From contig NZ_JAQTIC010000005.1 in NCBI RefSeq assembly GCF_029433445.1, forward strand, positions 1-64,000: DNA of 64,000 bases, in the 5' to 3' direction. Below, piece by piece: positions 1-9,050 of this stretch. Under the pieces are notes generated by a model that did no database searches, was not told where the DNA came from, and worked only from the letters and a program-made list of their open reading frames with translations. Made by a program: the position numbers and the translations under genes. Source of the stretch: Lactobacillus sp. ESL0701. GTDB lineage: Bacteria; Bacillota; Bacilli; Lactobacillales; Lactobacillaceae. Position 1 is the stretch's first letter. The number at the start of each line of letters is the position of its first letter.

Positions 1-1
1 G

Positions 2-85
2 GATGACGGTTTTGTAAAAAATCAAATTCCAGGTAGTAAACCACTTTTAGTGGAACTACGTCAAGAGAGTTGTGTTAGCGCATAG
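2..85 (+). CDS. C-terminal end of an unidentified protein (partial)
   Basis: An open frame enters from the left edge and stops with TAG at 83-85, giving 27 residues that begin DDGFVKNQIPG and end ESCVSA. The GFVK stretch is reminiscent of the G-(Y/F)-(V/I)-K pattern in SLAP repeats such as those of the two surface proteins downstream, but the fragment is too short for an assignment. The terminator hairpin overlapping the stop codon supports a real gene end. It could still be a chance open frame. Confidence 0.45.
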   Translation, partial: DDGFVKNQIPGSKPLLVELRQESCVSA

Positions 86-96
86 CTCTCTTTTTA
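63..96 (+). terminator. Intrinsic terminator overlapping the stop of the partial gene
   Basis: AAGAGAG (63-69) pairs with CTCTCTT (86-92) and is followed by a T run. The hairpin spans the stop codon of the frame entering from the left edge. Confidence 0.65.
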
Positions 97-261
97 TAAC
101 CTCAATTATCTACGTTATAACGTATAAAGTCAAGCAGTAGACTGGGTGGGGAACTTGGAAGAAAAGTAAGGATAACGAATTAATTTGTGTATTTTAACGG
201 ATTTAATTGCCTGATTAAGAAAACTATTATAACTATGTCTTTAAGCATGGTATAATAACGG

Positions 262-357
262 TAGAAACTAGTTAACTACGATTTTAGTAGTTGAAACGTG
301 CAGGTGAGCTGATTACTTACAACGCGCGGTGACGATCTTAAAAGGATCGTCTTTTTT
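262..357 (+). ncRNA. Candidate orphan structured small RNA
   Basis: An extended -10 promoter (TGGTATAAT, hexamer 251-256) is followed about 100 nt later by a strong terminator (GACGATC/GATCGTC with T6, 331-357). No start codon with a ribosome site lies between them. The interval folds into AACTAC/GTAGTT (about 274-293), a GTGAG/CTTAC hairpin (about 304-320) and the terminator stem. I do not recognise it as a known RNA family. It may be a free small RNA, or a leader whose downstream gene is the SLAP-like protein starting at 488, although that gene has its own TATAAT at 444. Confidence 0.4.
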
Positions 358-487
358 GTTTTATGGCAATTTAAATCAAATTTATGAAATCCCTTACAAT
401 ATATTTAAAAAACAGTAGAAACTTATCACTTTGAAGTATAAACTATAATTTAATAAATATATTATTTGTTTTTTATGAGGTGTAGAG

Positions 488-1483
488 ATGAAAAAAAACA
501 AAAAAATAATAGTTAGTTTGGCAGCAGCAGTTTTGGCAACAACTTTAGCAGGCTCAACTATTTTTAATAATCAGGCTCACGCGGCACAAACTACTGACCA
601 AACTCAAGATAAAACCGCAGCAAATGAAACATTAACATTAAATCATAATACCCGTATTTATAACAAAAAAGGGCAAAAGTTATATTCTTATCAAAGAACT
701 AATGGTTTGCTTAAAAAGGGTACAACAATTGGCTATGCTAAGAAGGTTAAAGCAATAGATGATCCAAGTACAGTTAGATATTCATTTCATGATGATGACT
801 GGAATTGGTGCTATTTACCATACAAGACAATTAAAGGACAAGAATATTATAGTATTGGGCATGGTGGCTATATTAAGGCTGTAAATGTTGATAAAATTAA
901 TGGCGATAAATTATTTGTTAATCAGATTACTGCTATTGTTAAAGATGAATTTTTAAAAAAGCCGACCGTATTAAATAGTGATGAAAGAACAATAAAATCA
1001 AATATTAAAATTGGGAAAAAAGTTATTGTAAATAGAGAAATAAATGTTTCTGATCTACTAAAGCGAAGTGATGGCGATGCTTCTTTATATGGCATTAAAT
1101 CTGATACGAATAGTTATGTGCCATCATATGAAGTTAAAATAAATATAAAACACCCCTTGCTCCCTTATAGTAATTGTATGAAATTATTAATTGTTAATTC
1201 TACAAATTGTTACACAAGTAATGGTCAAAAATACGTTCAAATACATGATCCAAATAAAGAAATAATTATTGCTAATAGCACAAAAGAAAAATTTGCGACT
1301 ACACCTTTACTTGAAAAAGGTAGGCAAATATCTGCGGACAAAGAAGTATATATTTATGTACCTGAAGAACAGAAAAAAGAAAAGTTTTATGAAATACATG
1401 ATAATACAAGAACTTCAAGTAATAATATATCTTTATTCGTTAAAGCGTCAGATGTTAAATACATGTACGGCAAAAAGCTGTAA
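488..1483 (+). CDS. Secreted SLAP-like surface protein
   Basis: A 331-residue protein with a classical signal peptide: lysine-rich start, hydrophobic core at residues 7-24, and likely cleavage after AHA (30-32). The mature part starts with a threonine/glutamine-rich linker. It then has segments like the Lactobacillus S-layer-associated (SLAP, PF03217-like) repeat, such as LNHNTRIYNKKGQKL near residue 50 and GYIKAVNVDKINGDKL near 127. Such repeats usually bind the cell wall non-covalently. No LPXTG motif or catalytic domain is visible. The ribosome site is TATGAGGTGTAGAG before the ATG. The gene is more AT-rich and lysine/asparagine-rich than its neighbours. It stands alone between a candidate RNA and a convergent gene. 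The assignment is by repeat pattern, so the role is inferred as cell-surface only. Confidence 0.7.
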   Translation: MKKNKKIIVSLAAAVLATTLAGSTIFNNQAHAAQTTDQTQDKTAANETLTLNHNTRIYNKKGQKLYSYQRTNGLLKKGTTIGYAKKVKAIDDPSTVRYSFHDDDWNWCYLPYKTIKGQEYYSIGHGGYIKAVNVDKINGDKLFVNQITAIVKDEFLKKPTVLNSDERTIKSNIKIGKKVIVNREINVSDLLKRSDGDASLYGIKSDTNSYVPSYEVKINIKHPLLPYSNCMKLLIVNSTNCYTSNGQKYVQIHDPNKEIIIANSTKEKFATTPLLEKGRQISADKEVYIYVPEEQKKEKFYEIHDNTRTSSNNISLFVKASDVKYMYGKKL

Positions 1484-1500
1484 AAAATACTGTATTAATT

Positions 1501-1554
1501 AGAAAGTAAAATAGCAACAAAGTATAAATATACTTTGTTGCTATTTTACTTTCT
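1501..1554. terminator. Bidirectional terminator, perfect 26-bp palindrome
   Basis: Two 26-bp arms are exact reverse complements around a 2-nt loop (AA at 1527-1528). It has A-rich left and T-rich right flanks, so it can end transcripts from both the SLAP-like gene and the convergent SRAP gene. The SRAP stop codon (1546-1548) lies inside the right arm. Confidence 0.85.
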
Positions 1555-2148
1555 CTGCGGCAGTTTATTAACTGCTAAGGGCAGACTGCTGCGGTCAACT
1601 AGGTTAGTAAAATTTTGGAACAGCCAGCGGCGTAATTCTGCGGGAGTAATGACTAAGGGCATGCGGTCATGAATTGGTGCCATGTTAGCATTGGGCTTAG
1701 TTGTTACCATTGAAAAATGCCCGCCTTGGTAAATTCCGGCAATTAAAGTTAGGGGCGCATTGGGGTCACGAAAACTGTAACGTTCATGATAAGTGTGCTG
1801 ATTAACAGTATAAGTTTGACGTCCAGATTCCCAAAATTGCTTAGCAATAATAATGCATCGTGATTTAGCAAATGACTTATCCCACATTGAAGATTTAGTC
1901 TCAAAGAAGCGTTCAACACGAGCATTAAAAATCACTTTTTTGTTATCGACAGGACTAGGATAGCCCCAAGTTTTGGGCACTAATTGTAATTGATTATTTT
2001 GATAAAGCAGAATAGGGGCAGCGGCTTTAGGGAAGATCGGCTGACTTTGCGGCAGGTTAGCTGTTGGTTCAACTAATGGCAAGTTCAGGTCAGCGACTAA
2101 ATATTTTTTGATTTCTGCCAAACTCGGCAGCTGGAATTGATTACACAT
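1546..2148 (-). CDS. SRAP-domain protein (YedK/HMCES family)
   Basis: A 200-residue SOS-response-associated peptidase-fold protein. Members cap abasic sites in single-stranded DNA by forming a thiazolidine crosslink through the N-terminal cysteine exposed after Met removal. I chose the ATG at 2148 because it makes Cys residue 2 (MCNQF) and has an AGAGG site directly upstream; an upstream in-frame start would bury the cysteine. Other family residues are visible: the NARVE box (residues 75-79), a Glu in FWESG (107) and the catalytic-pocket His in PIHDRMP (160). It reads toward the SLAP-like gene and is divergent from trpS, with 98 bp between the starts. No LexA-type operator was recognised. Family assignment is firm; the in vivo role is from the family. 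Confidence 0.88.
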   Translation of the reverse strand: MCNQFQLPSLAEIKKYLVADLNLPLVEPTANLPQSQPIFPKAAAPILLYQNNQLQLVPKTWGYPSPVDNKKVIFNARVERFFETKSSMWDKSFAKSRCIIIAKQFWESGRQTYTVNQHTYHERYSFRDPNAPLTLIAGIYQGGHFSMVTTKPNANMAPIHDRMPLVITPAELRRWLFQNFTNLVDRSSLPLAVNKLPQRK

Positions 2149-2246
2149 TTTTCCTCTAGGTTTAATCATTGCTTGATTTTTGGTAAAATCAAGTATAGCT
2201 ATTATATTAAATAAGATTTTAATTTTTAAAGAAGGCCAAAAAACAG

Positions 2247-3263
2247 ATGGAAAAGAAAGTTATTCTAACAGGAGATCGCCCAACTGGCAAACTGCATATT
2301 GGGCACTACATCGGTTCATTGAAGAATCGAGTTATGCTCCAAAATTCAGGCAAATATCGTCCATTTATCATGATTGCTGACACGCAAGCCTTGACTGACA
2401 ACGCGCGTAATCCTGAAAAGATTCGCAATAGTCTGATTCAAGTAGCCTTAGACTATTTGGCTGTGGGGATTGACCCAGAAATTTCGACGATTTTTGTGCA
2501 ATCACAAATTCCGGCCTTGTTTGAATTAACCGCTTACTACATGGACTTAGTAACGGTTAGCCGCCTTGAACGCAACCCAACTGTTAAAACCGAAATCGGT
2601 CAAAAGGGCTTTAACGATTCAATTCCAGTTGGCTTTTTGAACTATCCAGTTTCACAAGCAGCTGATATTACGGCTTTTAAGGCATCGCTTGTTCCTGCTG
2701 GTGACGATCAAGAACCGATGATTGAGCAAGCCAGAGAAATTGTGCGCACCTTTAACCGGGTATATAACTGTGACGTGCTCGTTGAGCCGAAAGGTTACTT
2801 CCCAGAAGACGGCAGCGGTCGTTTGCCGGGGCTTGATGGCAATGCCAAGATGTCTAAATCATTAAACAACGCCATTTATTTATCAGATGATGCCGAAACG
2901 GTGCAAAAAAAGGTCATGTCAATGTACACTGATCCAGACCATATTCACGTTGAGGATCCGGGCAAGATTGAAGGCAACACTGTCTTTACTTATCTTGATA
3001 TTTTTGATCCTGATAAAGATAAGGTAGCGCAATTGAAGGAAGATTACCAAAAGGGCGGTTTGGGTGACGTCAAAATTAAGCGTTACTTAAACAAGGTTTT
3101 GGAAGCTGAACTGGCACCAATTCGTGAACGCCGCGCTAAATTTGCGGAAGATGAAGCTGCTGTTTATGAAATGTTAATTGAGGGTTCAAAGAAGGCCAAT
3201 GAAGTTGCCAATGAAACTTTACAGCAAGTTCGGTCGGCAATCGGCTTAAATTACTTTGATTAA
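2247..3263 (+). CDS. trpS: Tryptophanyl-tRNA synthetase
   Basis: A 338-residue class I aminoacyl-tRNA synthetase that charges tRNA-Trp in the cytoplasm. The HIGH signature is at residues 17-20 (KLHIGHY) and the KMSKS loop is near residue 203 ([10 protein letters not shown]). The PxTG loop near the start (DRPTGKL) is typical of TrpRS. The length matches the bacterial family. The upstream gap is only 77 bp beyond the divergent SRAP start and holds no T-box specifier or antiterminator, unlike many Firmicute trpS genes. The ribosome site GAAGG lies 10 nt upstream of the ATG. It is followed after 12 bp by the dCMP deaminase gene, probably in the same transcript. Confidence 0.97.
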   Translation: MEKKVILTGDRPTGKLHIGHYIGSLKNRVMLQNSGKYRPFIMIADTQALTDNARNPEKIRNSLIQVALDYLAVGIDPEISTIFVQSQIPALFELTAYYMDLVTVSRLERNPTVKTEIGQKGFNDSIPVGFLNYPVSQAADITAFKASLVPAGDDQEPMIEQAREIVRTFNRVYNCDVLVEPKGYFPEDGSGRLPGLDGNAKMSKSLNNAIYLSDDAETVQKKVMSMYTDPDHIHVEDPGKIEGNTVFTYLDIFDPDKDKVAQLKEDYQKGGLGDVKIKRYLNKVLEAELAPIRERRAKFAEDEAAVYEMLIEGSKKANEVANETLQQVRSAIGLNYFD

Positions 3264-3275
3264 GAGGTAAATACA

Positions 3276-3755
3276 ATGCGTGATCGAATTCCGTGGAAGC
3301 AATATTTTATGATGCAGGCCTTAGTTATTGCCCAGCGTTCAACTTGTGATCGGGCACTTGTCGGCAATGTGCTGGTTAAAGATAACCGCATTATCGGAAC
3401 TGGCTATAACGGTTCTGTTACTGGAGCACCACATTGTGATGATGTTGGGCATCAACTAGTTGATGGGCATTGCGTGCGGACAATTCATTCAGAAATGAAT
3501 TCACTGATTCAATGTGCAAAAAATGGTGTTTCAACAGATAATACGGAAATTTATGTCACGCATTTTCCTTGTTATAATTGTGCTAAGGCCTTAGTTCAGG
3601 CTGGAGTCAAAAAAATTAACTATTATTTTGATTATCATGACAGTCCACTGGTAATTGCACTATTTAAAGATTGTGGGGTTCCCTATGAGCAAATTAAGAT
3701 TGACCGTAAGTATGTGGAACAATTGGCGCATAAACTGGAAGAAGCTGAAAACTAA
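3276..3755 (+). CDS. Deoxycytidylate (dCMP) deaminase, ComEB-type
   Basis: A 159-residue zinc-dependent cytidine/deoxycytidylate deaminase that converts dCMP to dUMP for dTMP synthesis. The zinc and catalytic motif HSE is at residues 71-73 (TIHSEMN), and the paired zinc cysteines are in PCYNC (99 and 102). The early segment [10 protein letters not shown] and the [12 protein letters not shown] loop are typical of the dCMP deaminase/ComEB branch rather than free-cytidine deaminases. The ribosome site AAGAGG sits close to the ATG. It follows trpS by 12 bp and its 3' end overlaps the start region of the TPM-like gene. Confidence 0.9.
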   Translation: MRDRIPWKQYFMMQALVIAQRSTCDRALVGNVLVKDNRIIGTGYNGSVTGAPHCDDVGHQLVDGHCVRTIHSEMNSLIQCAKNGVSTDNTEIYVTHFPCYNCAKALVQAGVKKINYYFDYHDSPLVIALFKDCGVPYEQIKIDRKYVEQLAHKLEEAEN

Positions 3756-4353
3756 ACTAATATTTGTTGCTGCTTTAGTCGGTCTTTTTTGTACAGTAAC
3801 TGGTTTTGCGAATGCCAATATTCAGGATAACAGTCATCTTTTGGAGCATACGACTAAAGAACTGATTGTTGCTAAAAATGACCGTTATTGGCAAACTGGT
3901 GAGCAGCCCCAAATTATTGTGCGGACGCTTGATCGACTTGATAAATTAACACCGAATAATTTAGCAAAAGCCAAACGAACCGTCTTTATTGTTGTTGGAA
4001 CTAAGGGTAAAAAGCGTAATGTACAAATCTATTCAAGTAAAGACTTGCATGGTGCCTTTACGGCAGATACGCGTGGTAGTATTATCCGATCACAATCAGA
4101 GCAATTGCGCAGCAGCAGTAAGGCTGAATTTAATAAGGGGTTGCGGTTTGTCTTTCGCGCTTGTGCAACGACGATTGACCAGCAATACCAGTATTCCTTT
4201 GACAAGTATGACTTAACTAATGATGAGCGCTCGCAAATTACCCATCCACACCGGTTGGCATTGCCGATTGCTCTAGCGTTAGTTATTGTTGTTGCTGGAC
4301 TATACTACTTTTTCCGGCGTAATTTTCACCCCAAAAATCGCGCTCAAAAATAA
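3712..4353 (+). CDS. TPM-domain-like membrane protein
   Basis: A protein of about 213 residues with an N-terminal hydrophobic segment ending GFANA (signal peptide or anchor), a soluble domain, and a C-terminal helix (about 180-200) followed by FFRRNF. The domain carries patterns such as [15 protein letters not shown] and [17 protein letters not shown] that resemble TPM (YgcG-type) extracytoplasmic domains. The match is by eye and moderate. The start is uncertain. In-frame candidates are TTG 3655, ATG 3685 and ATG 3712. I chose 3712 because it gives a normal signal-peptide n-region, but none has a good ribosome site, so translation is probably coupled to the overlapping deaminase gene. No terminator is obvious before the M-box leader. 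Confidence 0.55.
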   Translation: MWNNWRINWKKLKTKLIFVAALVGLFCTVTGFANANIQDNSHLLEHTTKELIVAKNDRYWQTGEQPQIIVRTLDRLDKLTPNNLAKAKRTVFIVVGTKGKKRNVQIYSSKDLHGAFTADTRGSIIRSQSEQLRSSSKAEFNKGLRFVFRACATTIDQQYQYSFDKYDLTNDERSQITHPHRLALPIALALVIVVAGLYYFFRRNFHPKNRAQK

Positions 4354-4421
4354 TAGTAACTCAATCAGTTGACTTGGTGTACAGTTATGGATTACACTCA
4401 CTATGTAATTAAATAAACAAA

Positions 4422-4575
4422 TAAACTGTTAGGTGAGACTCCTACGTGAACACACGCTATCGCCCAGAAACATCCAGAGATGCCAACGGGTTAAATAGGT
4501 GTCGTCGATTTAAGGCGAGATCCAGATAGCTAGCATGTGCTTACGTCACGTAGTGTTAAAACTGAACGACGAGTA
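4422..4575 (+). promoter_or_regulatory. M-box (ykoK) Mg2+ riboswitch aptamer
   Basis: The leader carries the M-box landmarks in order: GTTAGGTGAGACTCCTAC near 4427, then CCCAGAAACATCC, GATGCCAACGGG, and the closing TGTTAAAACTGAACGACGAG. These match the ykoK/M-box consensus of Bacillus closely. The next gene is an MgtA-type P-type ATPase, the usual target. When Mg2+ is plentiful the aptamer folds and the downstream terminator forms. Confidence 0.93.
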
Positions 4576-4605
4576 TATTATTATACATGATACCTTGTTT
4601 AAAAG

Positions 4606-4640
4606 AAGGTCGCCTGCAGCTTTTGCGTGCGGCTTTTTTT
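4606..4640 (+). terminator. Riboswitch-controlled terminator before mgtA
   Basis: A GC-rich hairpin (CTGCA at about 4614-4618 with TGCGG at about 4628-4632) is followed by seven T residues. It lies between the M-box aptamer and the mgtA ribosome site, as expected for the expression platform. The stem is short as I paired it, and the true fold may use more bases. Confidence 0.65.
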
Positions 4641-4674
4641 GTTTGTTTAAGATTTTAAATAAGGAGTGGTGAAA

Positions 4675-7365
4675 ATGCTGAAAAAACCTAATGATGCGGC
4701 TGAAAGCAAGGACTTACAGCGGGTTAAAGCAATTGCTAAAGAGACACGTTCCGAAACTTTGGCGCGGCTCCACGCGAGCAGTAACGGGTTATCTAGTAAG
4801 CAAGCAGAAAAAAATCGTGAGGAATATGGCTCGAATGAGATTGCCTCAAACAAACACGATTCGAAGCTGCGATTTTTAGCTGAAGCCTTTATTACACCGT
4901 TTACTTTGGTGTTGTTAGTTTTGGCGACATTATCGTTATGTACCGACTATATTTTTGTTCCTGCTGGACAAAAAGACTTAAGTACCGTGCTGATTATGGT
5001 GACGATGGTACTGATATCCGGAATTACCAGTTTTATCCAAAATGTTAAGTCGTCTAACGCCGTTAATTCACTGCTGAAGATGGTGTCAGTGACAACGGAT
5101 ATTATCCGTGATGGCAAAGATCAGGAAATTCCGACTAATCAAGTAGTAGTTGGTGATGTTATTCGCTTAGCCGCTGGAGACCTAGTGCCAGCTGATATGC
5201 GGCTGCTTTCAAGTAAAGACTTGTTTTGCTCGTCAAGTTCTTTGAATGGTGAGTCTAGTCCAGTCGAGAAGATTGCCACTAAGCGTCCTAGTCTTGGGCA
5301 AGACCGTGATTATCTTGATTACCCTAATATTTTGTATGAGGGGACGACGATTGTTTCTGGCTCTGGGCGCGGTGTTGTCTTTGCGACTGGCTCGCATACC
5401 ATGTTTGGTAAATTAGCGCATGATATTGCTAGAAATGATATTAAGAATACATCATTTGATGTCGGCATTAAAAACATTTCTAAATTGCTAATTACCATGA
5501 CGGCAATTATTGCCCCACTGGTGTTCATTATTAACGGTTTAACTAAAGGCAATTGGATTGATGCCTTAATTTTCGCGATTGCAACGGCTGTTGGCTTGAC
5601 GCCAGAAATGCTGCCGGTGATTGTGACTACTAACTTGGTCAAGGGTTCAATTGAGATGTCCAAGCACGGAACAATTGTCAAAAAGATGAATTCGATTCAG
5701 AACTTTGGTTCAGCTGATGTGCTCTGTACTGATAAGACGGGGACATTGACACAGGACAAGGTAGTCTTGGAACGACATTATGACTTAAATTTGCACGAAA
5801 CGCCGAAGGTTTTGGAATTGGGCTACCTTAATTCCTATTATCAAACAGGAATGAAAAATCTGATTGATAAGGCGATTATTGAAGCTGCTGGCGATGAACT
5901 AGACATTAACGAAATTCAACGTGATTATAATAAGATTGACGAAATTCCGTTTGACTTTTCTAGACGCCGAATGAGTGTCGTCGTTGAAAATTCGGATCGT
6001 GAACATGGCGAACATCTTTTGGTAACCAAGGGTGCGGCTGAAGAAATGATGGCCGTTTCCAACCGGGTTGAAGTTGATGGCCAGATTTTGGCGTTAACAC
6101 CGGAGCGTAAGCAAAAAGTCATGGCAAAGATTAACGACATGAATGATGATGGTTTGCGGGTCATTATGCTGGGGTATAAGCCTAATCCGGCTCCAGTTGG
6201 TGAGTTCTCTACTAAAGATGAGAGTAATTTGATTTTGTGTGGCTTTTTAGCCTTCCTTGATCCGCCAAAAGAAAGTGCCAAGAATGCCTTAGCCAAGTTA
6301 AAGCGTGATGGTATTAATGTCAAAATCTTAACGGGTGATAATGAAGCTGTTACCAGAACTGTCGGTCTGCAAGTTGGTCTTAACGTTGATACTGTATATT
6401 CTGGTGCTGATTTGGATGGTAAAAGTCCGCAAGAATTGGCTAAGATGGTTGAGGAATGCAATATTTTTGTCAAATTGTCACCAGAAGATAAGACGAAGAT
6501 TATTAATTTGCTCAAGCAAAATGGTCACACAGTTGGTTATATGGGTGATGGCATTAATGATGCTCCCGCAATGAAAGCTGCTGATGTTTCGATTTCGGTT
6601 GATACGGCAGTTGATATTGCTAAGGAGTCAGCTGATATTATTTTGCTCCATAAAGACCTCAATGTTCTAGAAAAGGGCGTCAGAATTGGTCGTAAGGTCT
6701 TTGGCAATACGATGAAATATATCAAGATTACCTTGTCCTCGAACTTTGGGAATATCTTGTCAATTTTGGTTGCGTCGTCGTTTCTACCGTTTCTACCAAT
6801 GCTCCCGCTGCAGCTCTTAATCCTAGACTTGCTATATGGTACTAGCTGTTTATCATTGCCATTTGACACAATGTCAGACGAATATTTGAAGCAGCCGCGG
6901 ACTTGGTCGACTAAGAAGTTGCCGAAGTTTATGTTCTACTTTGGTCCAACCTCATCGGTCTTTGATATTGTGACGTTTGCGGTATTGTACTTCATCATTT
7001 GTCCTAAGCTTGTGGGCGGTAATTACAATGCAATTTCGCCAGCTCAACAGGCTGCCTTTATTGCCTTGTTCCATACAGGCTGGTTCATTGAATCGCTCTG
7101 GACTCAAGAAATGGTTATTCACGCATTGCGTGACCGGCACTTACCGTTTATTGGGCAGCATGCAACTTATGCGGTTATCTTGGCAACCTTCGGCGCTGGG
7201 ATTATCGGAACATTGTTGCCATTCTCGGATGTTGCTGGTGCACTTAAGTTTGGACCAATGCCACTAAGCTATATGTGGATAGTACTGGGAATTTTGATTT
7301 TCTATATTTTACTAACAACAATTGTTAAGCACTTTTATTTAAAGGACGAAAAATTCTTAATTTAA
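4675..7365 (+). CDS. mgtA: Magnesium-translocating P-type ATPase
   Basis: An 896-residue type IIIB P-type ATPase that imports Mg2+ across the membrane using ATP. The phosphorylation motif is CTDKTGTLT with Asp at residue 353. The hinge motif MGDGINDAP is near residue 623, TGDN near 562, and the membrane motif LTPEMLPVIVT before the P domain is characteristic of MgtA/MgtB. The actuator loop reads LNGESSPVEK, with Asn where most members have Thr. There are C-terminal membrane helices from about 690. I chose the ATG at 4675 because AAGGAG lies 9 nt upstream, although two in-frame GTG codons precede it. It stands alone after its M-box leader and ends in a strong terminator. Confidence 0.95.
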   Translation: MLKKPNDAAESKDLQRVKAIAKETRSETLARLHASSNGLSSKQAEKNREEYGSNEIASNKHDSKLRFLAEAFITPFTLVLLVLATLSLCTDYIFVPAGQKDLSTVLIMVTMVLISGITSFIQNVKSSNAVNSLLKMVSVTTDIIRDGKDQEIPTNQVVVGDVIRLAAGDLVPADMRLLSSKDLFCSSSSLNGESSPVEKIATKRPSLGQDRDYLDYPNILYEGTTIVSGSGRGVVFATGSHTMFGKLAHDIARNDIKNTSFDVGIKNISKLLITMTAIIAPLVFIINGLTKGNWIDALIFAIATAVGLTPEMLPVIVTTNLVKGSIEMSKHGTIVKKMNSIQNFGSADVLCTDKTGTLTQDKVVLERHYDLNLHETPKVLELGYLNSYYQTGMKNLIDKAIIEAAGDELDINEIQRDYNKIDEIPFDFSRRRMSVVVENSDREHGEHLLVTKGAAEEMMAVSNRVEVDGQILALTPERKQKVMAKINDMNDDGLRVIMLGYKPNPAPVGEFSTKDESNLILCGFLAFLDPPKESAKNALAKLKRDGINVKILTGDNEAVTRTVGLQVGLNVDTVYSGADLDGKSPQELAKMVEECNIFVKLSPEDKTKIINLLKQNGHTVGYMGDGINDAPAMKAADVSISVDTAVDIAKESADIILLHKDLNVLEKGVRIGRKVFGNTMKYIKITLSSNFGNILSILVASSFLPFLPMLPLQLLILDLLYGTSCLSLPFDTMSDEYLKQPRTWSTKKLPKFMFYFGPTSSVFDIVTFAVLYFIICPKLVGGNYNAISPAQQAAFIALFHTGWFIESLWTQEMVIHALRDRHLPFIGQHATYAVILATFGAGIIGTLLPFSDVAGALKFGPMPLSYMWIVLGILIFYILLTTIVKHFYLKDEKFLI

Positions 7366-7375
7366 GGGTTACTGC

Positions 7376-7412
7376 AAAAAGCGACTTAGATTTTTATCTA
7401 AGTCGCTTTTTT
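7376..7412. terminator. Terminator after mgtA
   Basis: AGCGACTTAGAT (7380-7391) pairs exactly with ATCTAAGTCGCT (7396-7407), with a T run after and an A run before. Confidence 0.92.
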
Positions 7413-7510
7413 GTGTATTCATTAAGGGTGAGTTTGCTTTCTATCTGTTATAGTGTTACAACATAATAGTACAGTAAAACTATCAGGTTATTATTTTAGA
7501 AAGGGATACG

Positions 7511-8170
7511 ATGAAATTAAAGAACTTAACAGTTAAATATGGTAAGCAGGTTTCCTTAGATAATTTAAGTGTTGAATTTACAAATAATGGCAAGATTATT
7601 GGTGTTCTTGGTGAAAATGGTGCCGGTAAAACAACCCTAATCAATGTCATACTAGGAAGATTGAATCGCTTTAAAGGAACAAGAATAGTCGATGAAAGCA
7701 TTGCTTATATGCCCGATCGCTTTTTTCTTTATGAAAATATGCGCGTTAAGCAGGCAATAAAATTATTTAAGCAATCTTTTTCTGATTTTGATGAAGCGCG
7801 CGCTTTAAAAATACTCGCTCATTTTAAACTTGATCCTAATATGAAAATTCACGATGGCTCTAAAGGTAATCATGAAGCAATCCATTTAGCATTAATTTTG
7901 TCGCGGAACACGGACTTCTATGTGCTGGATGAGCCATTATCGTCAATTGATCCAATCAATCGGGCAGCCTTTATTGAGGCAATTAAAAACTATCGAAGAA
8001 AAGACAGTACAGTCTTGATTGTTACTCACTTGTTGCGTGACTTGGGCAGCATGTTTGACGAGATAATCTTGATGAGAAATGGTCACTTGATTTTGCAAGA
8101 TACTAAAAAGAATATCTTGAATAAATATAGCAGTCTTGAAGAAGCTTACTTTGAGGAGGTAGGAAGATGA
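7511..8170 (+). CDS. ABC transporter ATP-binding protein
   Basis: A 219-residue ATPase subunit. Walker A GENGAGKT is at residues 34-41, Walker B FYVLDEP near 136-142, and the switch His in VTH near 176. The signature loop that should read LSGG is degenerate (HDGSKGNHEAIHLAL). This occurs in some small exporters of the YtrB/bacteriocin-type group. The ribosome site AGAAAGGGAT precedes the ATG. The stop overlaps the start of the membrane subunit by 4 bp, so the two form one exporter unit. The substrate cannot be told from the sequence. Confidence 0.88.
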   Translation: MKLKNLTVKYGKQVSLDNLSVEFTNNGKIIGVLGENGAGKTTLINVILGRLNRFKGTRIVDESIAYMPDRFFLYENMRVKQAIKLFKQSFSDFDEARALKILAHFKLDPNMKIHDGSKGNHEAIHLALILSRNTDFYVLDEPLSSIDPINRAAFIEAIKNYRRKDSTVLIVTHLLRDLGSMFDEIILMRNGHLILQDTKKNILNKYSSLEEAYFEEVGR

Positions 8171-8919
8171 GAGCATATCTTAGTGTAAGACTGAGGAAAA
8201 TTCTGCCGCTATTTATCATTTCAATTGGAATTGAAATTGTTTTTTGGCTGCTTAGAATTGCCAAGCCCAATAATGCGTCAATTTCTGAAATTCATGATTT
8301 ATGGTACGCTGCGATTACGGCAATTATCTTATTTGTAACGACATACCAGCTAATTAAAATTTATTATCTGGGTAGCGATGATTTGATAAACATTTTGCCG
8401 TTTTCTAATGAACTGCTGACTTTGATTGAATTAGTAATCTATTCTGGATTAACAACAGTTTTGGGAATTGTTTATCAAGAAATAAATGTTTATAAGTCTG
8501 GTGTCAAACTGGATGTTGGGCAGTATTTATTTAGTAAGTTGATATCATTGTTAAGCTTTTATATGTTGCTTTTTGCTTTTGCGATGATTTTTAAGAATAT
8601 TAGAAAAGTTGTTGTCGGTGAATCGTTAATCTTAATTGCGACTGTCTTAGTTATTGCACTTGAAATTTTCCTTTTTTGGCAAATTGAAAAATCCCAGACA
8701 GTTCATTTTATGATTGGAATATCTTCGCCAGATGCGCAAATTCATGTGGTTTATTTAAATATTTTGCCATATAGCTTTTATGGACAAAGTTCTGCTGCCA
8801 CTCATAATCTAGTTAATCTGGGCTATCTCATAAACGGAATTAGTACAGTTGTATCAGGATTAATTGTGATTTTGTGGTCTAAGATTGTTAAATTGAATTA
8901 TCTAAATTTGGTCGCCTAA
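8167..8919 (+). CDS. ABC transporter membrane subunit
   Basis: A 250-residue, very hydrophobic protein with about six predicted membrane segments (near residues 12-30, 50-65, 85-102, 120-140, 150-172 and 215-238). It has no soluble domain or recognisable motif. Its start overlaps the end of the ATPase gene (ATGA-type overlap), with GGAGG in the coding tail of that gene serving as ribosome site. By context it is the permease of a two-gene ABC-2-like exporter. I do not recognise a named family and give no substrate. A hairpin terminator follows immediately. Confidence 0.8.
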   Translation: MRAYLSVRLRKILPLFIISIGIEIVFWLLRIAKPNNASISEIHDLWYAAITAIILFVTTYQLIKIYYLGSDDLINILPFSNELLTLIELVIYSGLTTVLGIVYQEINVYKSGVKLDVGQYLFSKLISLLSFYMLLFAFAMIFKNIRKVVVGESLILIATVLVIALEIFLFWQIEKSQTVHFMIGISSPDAQIHVVYLNILPYSFYGQSSAATHNLVNLGYLINGISTVVSGLIVILWSKIVKLNYLNLVA

Positions 8920-8925
8920 CTAAAA

Positions 8926-8950
8926 AAGTCCAGAATTTCTGGACTTTATT
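8926..8950. terminator. Terminator after the ABC exporter genes
   Basis: The perfect palindrome AGTCCAGAA/TTCTGGACT (8927-8945) is flanked by A and T runs. Confidence 0.85.
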
Positions 8951-9050
8951 ATTTTATTTGTGAAGAATATTGTTAAATTATTAATGAAACAAAAATGAAA
9001 TTATACCATAAAAATCCTCATACTACGATTTTCAAGCTATCTTAGTGTAG

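Noticed and set aside
144-154. GGGTGGGGAAC as a T-box sequence
   Set aside because: It lacks the ACCGCG half, a specifier loop and a matching terminator, and no amino-acid gene follows.
5925-6515. 196-codon minus-strand frame inside mgtA
   Set aside because: It is antisense to conserved P-type ATPase motifs and has no ribosome site or family resemblance.
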